From: Bugula neritina
Taxonomy: Eukaryota > Bryozoa > Gymnolaemata > Cheilostomatida > Bugulidae
Assembly (NCBI GenBank): GCA_964035545.1
Contig: OZ037765.1
Coordinates: 35,229,504-35,293,503 of the forward strand
Reading direction: 5' to 3'
Length of the DNA stretch: 64,000 nucleotides
Numbering within the stretch: the stretch's first letter is position 1; each line of letters starts with the position of its first letter. The translations under genes and the position numbers were made by a program. Shown here piece by piece: positions 52,541 through 64,000 of this stretch. Under the pieces are notes generated by a model, which searched no databases, was not told the origin of the DNA, and worked only from the letters and a program-made list of their open reading frames with translations.

Positions 52541-53412
52541 GTTAGTAAATGCAAGCACGTCCTCCTAGTGCTTTGTCTCCATGTTTATAGACATGCATCT
52601 CCTGTTGCTATGTATTGTTAAAATTATTGCAAATTTCTCATTCTGTATTTAAAGTTAACCAAAAATCTAAAGGGTTTATGTGTATGTTTTGAGACTTACA
52701 CTTTTTTTGCTAACTAATCTGTGAAAACATCTCAAATCTGTTAAATATTTGCTTATATGATGTATACAATATGCAGATAAATATAAGCTAATAAAGAGAT
52801 GCTATGTAATATTATGACATGTGGTTATATGAAATATATAAGACATGTTTCAATATTTTAAATTCCTATTATGCTTGAATTAAGTAGAAGTTATAGTAAG
52901 CTGAGTTTATTAGAATTTTCTTGAAAAATAAAAAGCTTAAGATTTATTATGTAATATCCTGCAGACTAAAATCAGGTTCTGATCTAGCAATATAATGTAT
53001 AGTTGGTATCTAAATAAGTTATACAGTCGTTTGTCATACTATAAGCAGTAATAACCTTTAATTGAAGTGTTATAAATAATTAATTTGTATTTTGAAGTAT
53101 GAAACAAAAATGAATTATTTTAGCAATTATCTGTAACTATGACAAATATTATTATATATAAAATATAAATGCATGAAATGTGAAGGGTATATACTTTGTA
53201 TTCAGCTTGATGTTGAAAAAAAGGACTCATGCAGTATATTTCACATGTATATGTGAGATTCATATCTACTGATGTCTTTTATTCCAACTTTATCTTCCAT
53301 TAAATGAAATTTATTATATATCAATGGGAAACTTTATGCTAGAATTATATTTCTATTGCTTTAGATGGTTGTATTACTACATGATGTCTCAACTAGTATA
53401 TGTTTACTATAG

Positions 53413-53553
53413 CATGTCTAATCTGAAGAATCTGGAGACTCTTAATATGCCATGGAATAACTTCAGTAAAGGATTACCTGATGTAGTCACATCAATGACA
53501 TCTCTAAGACAGTTGGATATTAGTCACTGTAACCTACCAACTCTACCTGAGAG
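53413..53553 (+). CDS. gene 2: LRR exon 4
   Basis: 141 nt, phase 2/2. NLETLNMPWNNFSKGLPDVV then SLRQLDISHCNLPTLPE. Followed by the first fold-back element 469 bp downstream. Confidence 0.88.
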
Positions 53554-54022
53554 GTTAGTAAATGCAAGCACCCTCCTAGTGTTTTGCTTCCATGTTTATA
53601 GACATGCATCTCCTGTTGCTATGTATTGTTAAAATTATTGCAAATTTCTTATTCTGTATTTAAAGTTAAGCAAAAATCTAGAATTTACCTGCATGTTTTA
53701 AGACTTACATTTTTTTTGTTAACTAATCTGTGGAAATTTCTTAAATCTGTGGAATGTTTTCTTATCTGATGTATACAATATGCAGATAAATATAAGCTAA
53801 TAAAGAGATGCTATGTAATATTATGACATGAGGTTATGGAATATATAAGACATGTTCCAATATTTTAATTTTCTATAATGCTTGAATTAAGTAGAAGTTA
53901 TAGTAAGCTGAGTTTATTAGAATTTTCTTGAAAAAAAATAAATTAAGCTTAGACTTTACTACATGTCACTTGCAGACTAAAACAAGGTGCTGATCTAGCA
54001 ATATAATGCAAAAGTAATATAA

Positions 54023-55174
54023 GGGTCATTCCATGTCAACTCAACAAAGTTTTTGAAGATTGTCACCGACCCGTTTCAGATTTTTTTGAGACCCTAGTAT
54101 GGTATTTCAAAACATGCCAATTAAAAAAATCTCAAATATTAGCCCATAATTCCTAATAGTTTTATAGTTACGGCACTTTTTGTGTGCAAAGGTTGGTAAA
54201 AAGTCGGTACTTTTTCATGGGTTTCAGTACCGAAGGTCAACTTCATAGATTTATATCTCGGAGAAGATTCAAGACAAACCTTTCATCCTTTTATGGATGA
54301 TAGTTCTACATGACTTTAATCAACTAAAAGCAAAGGACTTGCCATAAATGTTGATCAGAAAAACTCTCTGTTGTATTACGTTTTCAGGTCAAAAACTTGG
54401 TAGTTTTTCAAAATCGTCAATTTTTAGGCGCCTAAAATTCACCTTTTGCAAATAGCTATGAACTTCATATTTTAGCACCTAATAAATATATTATATAAAT
54501 CATATTAGAAAAGATTCAGTTTTTTACTGGCATAAGTGTGTTGAAATATTAAAATCTGAAAATTATGCATTTTTTCATGCATGAGCTCATGCATGAAAAA
54601 ATACATAATTTTCTAGGAGAAAACTAAATGTGGGTATAAATGAACTTTTTTAAAAATGGTTTCATTTCAGGTGATTGTGATGAATCTTATCCCAGTAAAA
54701 AGCTGAGACTTTTCTAATGTGATATATATATATAACAAAGTTTTTAGGTGCTAAAAATATCAAGATCATAGCTATTTGTAAAAGGTGAGTTTTAAGTGCC
54801 GGAGAATTGACGATTTTGAAAAATTACCAAATTTTTGGCCTAAAAACGTAATGCAACAGAACTTTTTTCTCAACACTTATGGCAGATTTTTTGCTTCAAT
54901 TTAAATAAAATCATGTAGAACTATCATCCATAAATGTATGAAAGGTTTGTCTTGAATCTTCTCCGGGATATAAATTTATGAAGTTGACCTTCGGTACTGA
55001 AACCCATGAAAGAAGGACTGATTTTTTTTACAAACCTTTGCTCACAAAAAGTGCCATAACTACAAAACTACCAGGAATTAAGAGCTAATATTTATTATTT
55101 TTTTATTTGACATGTTCTAGAATACTCTACTAAAATTTTGGTTTTGGCCTTGTTGAGTTGGCGTGGAATGACCC
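54023..55174. mobile_element. fold-back (palindromic) element, copy 1
   Basis: 1152 bp, ends GGGTCATTCCATGTCAACTC and GAGTTGGCGTGGAATGACCC (inverted). The inverted homology continues along almost the whole length, meeting at TTCATGCATGAGCTCATGCA near 54585. No coding frame. Transcription through it, as part of the gene 2 intron, would give a long RNA hairpin. Confidence 0.92.
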
Positions 55175-55273
55175 ATACATCAATGGGAAACTTTATGCTA
55201 GAATTATACTTCCATTGCTTCAGATGGTTGTATTACTATACATGATGTCTCAACTAGTATATGTTTACTGTAG

Positions 55274-55414
55274 CATGTCTAATCTGAAGAATCTGGAGAC
55301 TCTTGATGTGTCAGAGAATAACTTCAATGAAGGATTACCTGATTTAGTCACATCAATGACATCTCTAAGGAAGTTGAATATAAAGAGATGTGAACTACCA
55401 ACTCTACCTGAGAG
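55274..55414 (+). CDS. gene 2: LRR exon 5
   Basis: 141 nt, phase 2/2. NLETLDVSENNFNEGLPDLV then SLRKLNIKRCELPTLPE. The acceptor is ACTGTAG rather than ACTATAG. Confidence 0.88.
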
Positions 55415-56285
55415 GTTAGTAAATGCAAGCACCCTCCTAGTGTTTTCCCTCCATGTTTATAGACATGCATCTCCTGTTGCTATGTATTGTTAAAATTATT
55501 GCAAGTTTCTTATTTTGTATTTAAAGTTAACCAAAAATCTAGAATTTACCTGCATGTTTTGAGACTTACATTTTTTTTGCTATAAAAAATCTGTGAAAAT
55601 TTCTCAAATCTGTTGAATGTTTGCCTATATGATGTATACAATATGCAAGTAAATATAAGCTAATAAAGAGATGCTATGTAATATTATGACATGTGGTTAT
55701 GGAATATATAAGACATGTTCCGATATTTTAATTTCCTATAATGCTTGAGTTAAGTAGAAGTTATAGTAAGCTGAGTTTATTAGACTTTTCTTGTAAAATA
55801 AAAAGCTTAAGCTTTATTATGTAATATCCTGCAGACTAAAATCAGGTTCTGATGTAGCAATATAATGTATAGTTGGTATCTAAATAAGTTATACAGTCGT
55901 TTGTTATACTATAAGCAGTAATAACCTTTAATTGAAGTGTTATAAATAATTAATTTGTATTTTGAAGTATGAAACAAAAATGAATTATTTTAGCAATTAT
56001 CTGTAACTATGACAAATATTATTATATATAAAAATATAAATGCATAAACTGTGAAGGGTATATACTTTGTATTCAGCTTGGTGTTGAAAAAAAGGACTCA
56101 TGCAGTATATTTCACATGTGTATGTGAGATTCACATCTACTGAAGTCTTTTATTCCAACTTTATATACTCCATTAAATGAAATTTATTATACATCAATGG
56201 GAAACTTTATGCTAGAATTATATTTCTATTGCTTTAGATGGTTGTATTACTACATGATGTCTCAACTAGTATATGTTTACTATAG

Positions 56286-56426
56286 CATGTCTAATCTGAA
56301 GAATCTGGAGACTCTTAATATGTCAAGGAATAACTTCAGTAAAGGATTACCTGATGTATTCACATCAATGACATTTCTAAGACAGTTGGATATTAGTCAC
56401 TGTAACCTACCAACTCTACCTGAGAG
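56286..56426 (+). CDS. gene 2: LRR exon 6
   Basis: 141 nt, phase 2/2. NLETLNMSRNNFSKGLPDVF then FLRQLDISHCNLPTLPE. The second repeat equals that of exon 4. The start of exon 6 lies 2873 bp after that of exon 4, which marks a two-exon duplication unit. Confidence 0.88.
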
Positions 56427-56897
56427 GTTAGTAAATGCAAGCACCCTCCTAGTGTTTTGCTTCCATGTTTATAGACATGCATCTCCTGTTGCTATGTATT
56501 GTTTAAATTATTGCAAATTTCTCATTCTATATTTAAAGTTAACCAAAAATCTAGAATTTACCTGTATGTTTTGTGACTTACATTTTTTTTGCTAACTCAT
56601 CTGTGGAAATTTCCTAAATCTGTGGAATGTTTGCTTATATGATGTATACAATATGCAAATAAATATAAGCTAATAAAGAGATGCTACGTAATATTATGAC
56701 ATGTGGTTATATGGAATATATAAGACATGTTCCAATACTCTAATTTTCTATAATGTTTGAATTAAGTAAAAGTTATAGTAAGCTGAGTTTATTAGCCTTT
56801 TCTTGAAAAAAAATAAATTAAGCTTAAACTTTACTACATGTCACTTGCAGACTAAAACAAGGTGCTGATCTAGCCATATAATACAAAAGTAATATAA

Positions 56898-58050
56898 GGG
56901 TCATTCCATGTCAACTCAACAAAGTTTTTGAAGATTTTCACTGACCCGTTTCAGATTTTTTTGAGACCCTAGTATGGTATTTCAAAATATGTCAATTGAA
57001 AAAATCTCAAATATTAGCCCATAATTCCTAATAGTTTCATAGTTATGGCACTTTTTGTGAGCAAAGGTTGGTAAAAAATCAGTCCTTTTTTCATGGGTTT
57101 CAGTACCGAAGGTCAACTTCATAGATTTATATCTCAGAGACGATTCAATACAAACCTTTCATACATTTATGGATGATAGTTCTACATGATTTTATTCAAC
57201 TAAAAGCAAAAGACTTGCCATGAATGTTGATCAGAAAAACTCTCTGTTGTATTACGTTTTCAGGTCAAAAACTTGGTAGTTTTTCAAAATCGTCAATTTT
57301 TAGGCGCCTAAAATTCACCTTTTGCAAATAGCTATGAACTTCATATTTTTAGCACCTAATAAATATATTATATAAATCATTTTAGAAAAGATTCAGTTTT
57401 TTACTGGCATAAGTGTGTTGAAATATTAAAATCTGAAAATTATGCATTTTTTCATGCATGAGCTCATGCATGAAAAAATGCATAATTTTCTAGGAGAAAA
57501 CTAAATGTGGGTATAAATGAACTTTTTTAAAAATGGTTTCATTTCAGGTGATTGTGATGAATCTTATCCCAGTAAAAAGCTGAGACTTTTCTAATGTGAT
57601 ATATATATATAACAAAGTATGTAGGTGCTAAAAATATCAAGATCATAGCTATTTGTAAAAGGTGAGTTTTAAGTGCCGGAGAATTGACGATTTTGAAAAA
57701 TTACCAAATTTTTGGCCTAAAAACGCAATGCAACAGAATATTTTTCTCAACACTTATGGCAGATTTTTTGCTTTTAGTTGAATAAAATCATGTAGAACTA
57801 TCATCCATAAATGTATGAAAGGTTTGTATTGAATCGTCTCCGAGATATAAATCTATGAAGTTGACCTTCCGTACCGAAACCCATGAAAGAAGGACTGATT
57901 TTTTTACAAACCTTTGCTCACAAAAAGTGCCATAACTACAAAACTACCAGGAATTAAGAGCTAATATTTATTATTTTTTCATTTGACATGTTCTAGAATA
58001 CTCTACTAAAATTTTGGTTTTGGCCTTGTTGAGTTGGCGTGGAATGACCC
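56898..58050. mobile_element. fold-back element, copy 2
   Basis: 1153 bp, same ends and structure as copy 1, centre GAGCTC at 57460-57465 inside a perfect palindrome of about 36 bp. It lies 471 bp after exon 6, the same distance as copy 1 after exon 4 (469 bp), so it was copied with the exon. Confidence 0.92.
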
Positions 58051-58151
58051 ATACATCAATAAGAAACTTTATGCTAGAATTACATTTCCTTTTACTCTGA
58101 TGCATGGTTGTATTACTACATGATGTCTCAACTAGTATATGTTTACTATAG

Positions 58152-58292
58152 CATGTCTAATCTGAAGAATCTGGAGACTCTTGATGTGTCAGAGAATAAC
58201 TTCAGTAAAGGATTACCTGATGTATTCACATCAATGACATCTCTAAGAAAGTTGGATATTAGTCACTGTAACCTACCAACTCTACCTGAGAG
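58152..58292 (+). CDS. gene 2: LRR exon 7 (last in window)
   Basis: 141 nt, phase 2/2. NLETLDVSENNFSKGLPDVF then SLRKLDISHCNLPTLPE. The first strand is like exon 5 and the second like exons 4 and 6, so it is a mosaic. Later exons, including any Roc, COR or effector part, must lie beyond 64000. Confidence 0.88.
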
Positions 58293-58764
58293 GTTAGTAA
58301 ATGCAAGCACCCTCCTAGTGTTTTGCTTCCATGTTTATAGACATGCATCTCCTGTTGCTATGTATTGTTAAAATTATTGCAAATTTCTCATTCTATATTT
58401 AAAGTTAACCAAAAATCTAGAATTTACCTGTATGTTTTGTGACTTACATTTTTTTTTGCTAACTAATCTGTGGAAATTTCCTAAATCTGTGGAATGTTTG
58501 CTTATATGATGTATACAATATGCAAATAAATATAAGCTAATAAAGAGATGCTACGTAATATTATGACATGTGGTTATATGGAATATATAAGACATGTTCC
58601 AATACTCTAATTTTCTATAATGTTTGAATTAAGTAAAAGTTATAGTAAGCTGAGTTTATTAGCCTTTTCTTGAAAAAAAATAAATTAAGCTTAAACTTTA
58701 CTACATGTCACTTGCAGACTAAAACAAGGTGCTGATCTAGCCATATAATACAAAAGTAATATAA

Positions 58765-59319
58765 GGGTCATTCCATGTCAACTCAACAAAGTTTTTGAAG
58801 ATTTTCACTGACCCGTTTCAGATTTTTTTGAGACCCTAGTATGGTATTTCAAAATATGTCAATTGAAAAAATCTCAAATATTAGCCCATAATTCCTAATA
58901 GTTTCATAGTTATGGCACTTTTTGTGTGCAAAGGTTGGTAAAAAATCAGTCCTTTTTTCATGGGTTTCAGTACCGAAGGTCAACTTCATAGATTTATATC
59001 TCGGAGAAGATTCAAGACAAACCTTTCATACTTTTATGGATGATAGTTCTACATGATTTTATTCAACTAAAAGCAAAAGACTTGCCATGAATGTTGATCA
59101 GAAAAACTCTCTGTTGTATTACGTTTTCAGGTCAAAAACTTGGTAGTTTTTCAAAATCGTCAATTTTTAGGCGCCTAAAATTCACCTTTTGCAAATAGCT
59201 ATGAACTTCATATTTTTAGCACCTAATAAATATATTATATAAATCATTTTAGAAAAGATTCAGTTTTTTACTGGCATAAGTGTGTTGAAATATTAAAATC
59301 TGAAAATTATGCATTTTTT
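58765..59319. mobile_element. fold-back element, copy 3, left arm only
   Basis: Matches the left half of copies 1 and 2 up to GAAAATTATGCATTTTTTC, then changes to unrelated sequence at the centre of the palindrome. The right arm is gone. Confidence 0.88.
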
Positions 59320-59527
59320 CCAGTATATATTTTCCTAGAATGTTGTTTAGAGACATAAATAAACTGCCTATGCACAACATACTTTGCATCTGTTTAGTAT
59401 CTCGTAATTAGACATAAAAAAATCAAAGCCAATTATAAGGCAAAAGACCATAATACTGTACTATCATTGGATAGTTCTTCATCAATAAACAGGTAGTCGC
59501 CAGTGGTGGATATGAACCCCTCCTAGA

Positions 59528-59565
59528 TCTTTCTCATCTCATCTCATCTCATCTCATCTCATCTA
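59528..59565 (-). repeat. (ATCTC)n tail, probably the 3' tail of the minus-strand LINE
   Basis: About six copies of TCTCA on the + strand, (GAGAT)n in LINE sense, beyond the 3' end of the RT frame. Short tandem tails of this type replace poly(A) in several LINE clades. Confidence 0.55.
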
Positions 59566-59872
59566 ATTAATCTCACTCGGAGCGCTTTGGCTCCTTTATC
59601 GAGATGCAGTGGTGTATGAACAATTGTTTAGATTATCAGTAGTAAGGAAGAAAACTATTTTGTCTACGAGATAAGAATATAGTTAATTATGCTTCGATTC
59701 AAAGCTCAATAGCTAGCTACTGCCAGGGGAGAAAGAAAAAAAGAAAAAAGAAAGAAAAAAAAAAAAAAAAAAAGTAAATAAATAAATAGATATACACCGC
59801 ACAGCTTCAGATGATATAAAGCAGAGTCGGTGTTAAGTGCTTATAATCAGTTAGGCAAAGCAGCTAGAATCA

Positions 59873-61095
59873 TTAAAAAAGTTTATGGATGCGATGTTTA
59901 TATGAATGTTTGGCAGTTTTGGTATTGATATTGCCCTTAATAGCACCATGTCTGGTATTGTGAGACTCTGCAAAATGAAGGGAGAACCGGTCTTGGTCTA
60001 TAGCGGCATTACCAGAAAGCATACGAAAGTACATTTTTTGGTCTGCATTGTCACGTCTTTGTGCAAGGCTATCCCAATTAGAATTTGTCATGAGCTCAGT
60101 TATATGATTTCGTTTTCTCTTACAGAATGTCCACCTGAAGGCTTTTCTATTTATACCTTCTATGATGTTGATGTTTTTCAATTTAAATGGAGACCAGGTG
60201 TGGGTCGCAAATTCTAGTATAGGGCGACAGACTGTTTTATAAGCTATGGCTCTGGTTTTACTTTTAGCCTTTTTTAGACAGCGCATCAGCATGTGTAATA
60301 ATTTATTAGCTTTTGAGCAAATGTTTATTATATGTTGATCGAATGACAGTTTATTATCAATCGTGACACCAAGGTATAATACTTTGTCAACACATTGTAA
60401 GGGGTCATTATTCATGCTGTATTGAGATACTAGAGGATTTACAGTGGAGCGTTGAATTGTCATATGCTCACATTTATTTATATTGAACTTCATCTGAGAA
60501 CTGTCTGCCCAAGTTATAAGATGGTCTAAGTCATTCTGAAATAAACTAGAATCAGCAGGTGTTGTGATTGGTTTGTACAACAAGGAATCATCTGCATATA
60601 GTTTAAGCTTGCTGTTGGCTACCGCAGAGTGCATGTCATTTATGTACACATTAAATAACAATGGTCCTAATACACTGCCTTGTGGCACTCCTGAGGTCAC
60701 ATGTCTAGTGGCCGATTTGACGTTGTTGACACACACTGAAAGAAGACGGTTCTGAAGCCATGAAAAAATCCATTTGACAGTTTTATCAGCTATTCCGATA
60801 TTTAGCAGTTTAACCTGTAGTTTATGGTGCGACACAACGTCAAAGGCCTTTGAAAAATCCAAGACAGCGAGATCAACCGGTATCATTTCGTCAAAAAAAT
60901 CTATAAATTCACTCACTGTATTCAACAACTGAGTATCGCAGCCATGATTTGTCCTGAAACCATGTTGGTGTGGGTAAAACAGGTCATTTGATTCGAGGAA
61001 ACAGTTGATATTATGTGATACGATATGCTCGAAGATTTTGGATATGATAGAAGTGAGTGATATTGGCCTGTAATTCAGCGGGTCTGTACGACTTC
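59873..61095 (-). pseudogene. LINE reverse transcriptase, 5'-truncated
   Basis: On the minus strand, from about 61095: LNYRPISLTSIISKIFEHIV, HQHGFRTNHGCDTQLLNT, VLDFSKAFDVVSHHKL, TSGVPQGSVLGPLLFNVYIN, catalytic LYADDSLL, YLGVTIDNKLSFDQHI and CRPILEFATHTWSP, ending in IHKLF and TAA. The last 351 codons are uninterrupted. The endonuclease and RT N-terminus are missing, as expected for a 5'-truncated copy. It is of the jockey/CR1 type but clearly a different family from the LINE at 2704-5448. It lies antisense in the last gene 2 intron of the window. Confidence 0.9.
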
Positions 61096-61099
61096 CTCA

Positions 61100-64000
61100 A
61101 AAAACATTTTCGTTAAGCCAAAAAGAAATAGTAATACGCTTTTTTAGTTGACAGTTTTTAATTTCTGACTGATATTTCACCTTATTTCCAATTATAATTA
61201 ACTTTTAACCGGCACTTTTCTTTGTAGTAATTCCTACCCTTTAGACTGTGTACTTTGAAATGAGTCTGTTTTACTCGTTACATAAAGTATAGTTGCACTG
61301 GCTACAGGTTGACACAAAAGCAAGCCTATCTTGATAAAATCATGCGCAAATGTAGAAACTACCGAGGAGTTTGTTCCTCATAATTAGAAATTGACAAATT
61401 ATTTTTAATCCGTTTAAAAGCATCTGGTTAGGGAAGCATATGCCTTGTTCAATTTGTTATTCTAGCATTAAAAATAACAGAATGCAATAATTATAAGTTT
61501 ATGAAAGTAATTTGTTTTCTTTCTAATTACAAATATAATATTTTAGTATATATTGTAAATTTATAAGGCTTGCATTAGGAATAACGCAGCTAAAACATCA
61601 TTTTCCTTAAAGTCTTAAAAATATATAAGTATAACATAATACACTATGCCAATAAACTTATTAAAGTACCAAGCAAGCTTAGCTAGTTTAAGAAAAATTA
61701 CGCTAGGTAAATTCCCATTATTTATAGAATGCTTGCTGATATATTAGCTTTTGATGTAATTAAAGTAAATTATTATTTATCTTTCTAGCTAAGGATTTCT
61801 TGCCGTAGGTATGTTTTGCTTTTATGCATGGAGAAATGTCGTAACAAACGAGTTAAATTTTTATAGCACATAAAAATGTAATCTACAAGTCGAAGATATT
61901 TAAACTTAGCCATTAACTCATTTTAATTAGCAATGTAGCCTAAATCTAATACAATACAAAGTATATACCAGTATATATAATATATTTTTACCATATGCTG
62001 TTAATTACAGTATTTGTAAAACAAATTTTATGCTCATTAATTAAATGCAACAAATATTTATAAAATACTAATAATGTTGAATAAATAAATTCAATAATTC
62101 CTTTTCTATTTAAACGGCTGCATAATTTCTTGCAAGGTTGTATAAAGGAGTTGTGGCCTACAACTTATTATGTGTTCAATTGCCACATATGTCTTAGGAA
62201 GAAGAAAACTCCCCAAAAATTCTTAGTTTGAAAATTCTAGTATAATTAAAATCACTTAATATATGTCTTTGAAATGCATTTTGCCACTCTGCAAAATTGC
62301 AGGAACAAATATTGCATGAAGTAATAAATGATTTATGAAGTAATTAACAAACCAATGTAAAAACTGTTGTTGTATATAGAACGCAACATATTGATTTTCT
62401 TCAATTTCCACATCAAATCTATATATTCAATTATATCTAACCAATGCTAATAAACTAAACATGCATGCATACAAATATTTGCACCATATGCAAGTAATAT
62501 TAGCTAATTAGCAACTATAGCATTTTTTCATTATCTTTATTGCTTGCATATGTCTAAGTATTATTAAAATAAGGTTTTTATTTGCAACTTTGCACCACAA
62601 ATTACATAAAATCTAAAAACTTGAGTTGTGACATAGGGCTACCTATACACAAATAGACCTTCATAAAACTCTCAATGATTTTATTCAACTCATGTATGCA
62701 AAAGTTTTGCTTTAAAACAATTCTTCTAAACCACTCTAGAGCAGGGAATTATTACAGAAACAGCTTCTCATATATAATTTTTCCCCAGATTAATTTTTTT
62801 TCCTGTATTTAAACTAACTTAGCAAGTGAAGATTGTGATATCACTCAGGTAATCACATATATATTATTCATAGCTGTAATACTTTAGCAATGAATAGATC
62901 ATATTTAATTTCCACTTTACCTAGCAGTTTTTCAGAATTATAGAGCTATGTATATCGTGAAATTGGAATAGCCTAATAGTTTTACATGTGTTTATAGCTA
63001 GACAAATTAACTTAAAAAGCTTACAATAATTAGATGATATTTGCATTCTTTTGAAGGTTATGGTGAAGCTACTGCAAAACTGGCCATTGGTTTAGCATAA
63101 TATGCAATGCCACGCAAAAGCATGCCAAACAAGCAATTTTTATTTACCTTACCAGTGCAATTTTATCACCTTAAACACAAAAGCAAGTATAAAATACGCA
63201 TCCATATTAGATTAACTGTCAAGTTAAAAAAAGACAACATATATTCATGAGCTGGTTCTGTTTGCACAAGTACAATTTAGACCAGCTTATTATTTAGATT
63301 GCCACAAAAACATGACGTAAAATATGTCTTTAATCATTATTTTGATATTCACTGGTTGAAGATATTTTTTATATCCTAATATGTAAATATTGTACATAAA
63401 TCTTAAAAATTAACTAGGTGAATAAGGAAAACTGCTAATTTTATGAAACTGTTATGTTAATAAAGACAATGGCTATCAACAAATCCCACCAGACCACAAA
63501 CTAATTGTAAATACTAAAGCAATTACATAGTGCTATGTGTTGATCTAGCCTAGTCAATACACCACAAATATGTATTATGACATACCACATTTTATGTACT
63601 GGGTTACCACTTATTCTAATGGGTATTTGTTTAAACTGTTATATACAGCTTTTTGCACTACCAATATACAAGCCAGTTGTTATTCTGTCACTTTTTATCT
63701 ACAACTCTTTTTAATGCCAGTTACTTGTTAGCTTTAGTACAAACAGCTAAACATTCTACTCTACAGCTAATCTTACTGTTAACTCTTGTTTAACAATATT
63801 ACAAGAATCTAAAAATTTGAGTGTGTTTTAAGTATAATATTCTATCATTATAACTTTTAAATGAAACAATAATATGATAAATGCATTATAACTTTCTGAA
63901 AAGTTTGTTTGCAAAGTAAATGTTTTTGGAAAATAGTTTTACAACATTTGCTAGGAGCATTATATTTATTCCTATCTCAAATAATTTTGTTTGAACTGCT
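61100..64000. other. AT-rich, intron-like stretch
   Basis: 2.9 kb with no ORF of note, no repeat of the LRR exon context and no recognised element. It is probably the continuing intron of gene 2. Confidence 0.5.

Overview
The window is AT-rich eukaryotic DNA, almost certainly from an invertebrate animal. It has GT-AG introns with matching phases, a caspase with all four hallmark active-site residues, leucine-rich-repeat (LRR) and Roc-COR (Roco GTPase) coding exons, and Ty3/gypsy, Ty1/copia, LINE and Penelope-like retroelements with MITEs and many minisatellites. A sponge or cnidarian would fit, but the sequence alone does not settle it.

Host genes. Two paralogous genes lie head to tail on the + strand. 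Gene 1 (exons 6251-11586; its 5' end lies before the window or before the retroelements at 1-6000) ends a leucine-rich repeat, then encodes a complete Roc GTPase, a COR-like region, an acidic linker, and a full caspase p20 + p10. It reads as an LRR-Roc-COR-caspase fusion. A second caspase cassette (16127-21625) is a tandem duplicate. It has decayed in the p20 part, and its last exon carries 61 copies of a 27-bp unit. Gene 2 starts at ATG 25012 (exons 25012-25030 and 26450-26678). It continues with seven symmetric 141-nt LRR exons (39601-58292), all phase 2 to phase 2, and runs off the right edge. The natural reading is an array of modular LRR-Roco sensors, at least one with a built-in caspase effector.

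Mobile elements. 1-2014: internally deleted gypsy element (A). 2704-5448: LINE with AP endonuclease and RT. 5544-5981: probable solo LTR. 13243-13790: gypsy fragment (D). 27765-38731: copia element containing a complete gypsy element (B, 27974-34548), whose LTR contains a MITE (28368-28787); all three levels have target-site duplications. 41934-43029 and 49609-50025: halves of a Penelope-like element flanking a decayed gypsy element (C, about 43050-49018). 54023-55174, 56898-58050 and 58765-59319: copies of a 1.15-kb fold-back element amplified with the LRR exons. 59528-61100: 5'-truncated LINE on the minus strand. 25645-25987: Harbinger-like MITE inside a minisatellite.

Tandem repeats are unusually dense in introns and between the two genes (2.4, 10.8-11.3, 12.9-13.1, 19.9-21.6, 22.5, 23.0-23.9, 24.4-24.8, 25.3-26.3 and 50.2 kb). 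From 61.1 to 64.0 kb I see only AT-rich, intron-like sequence.
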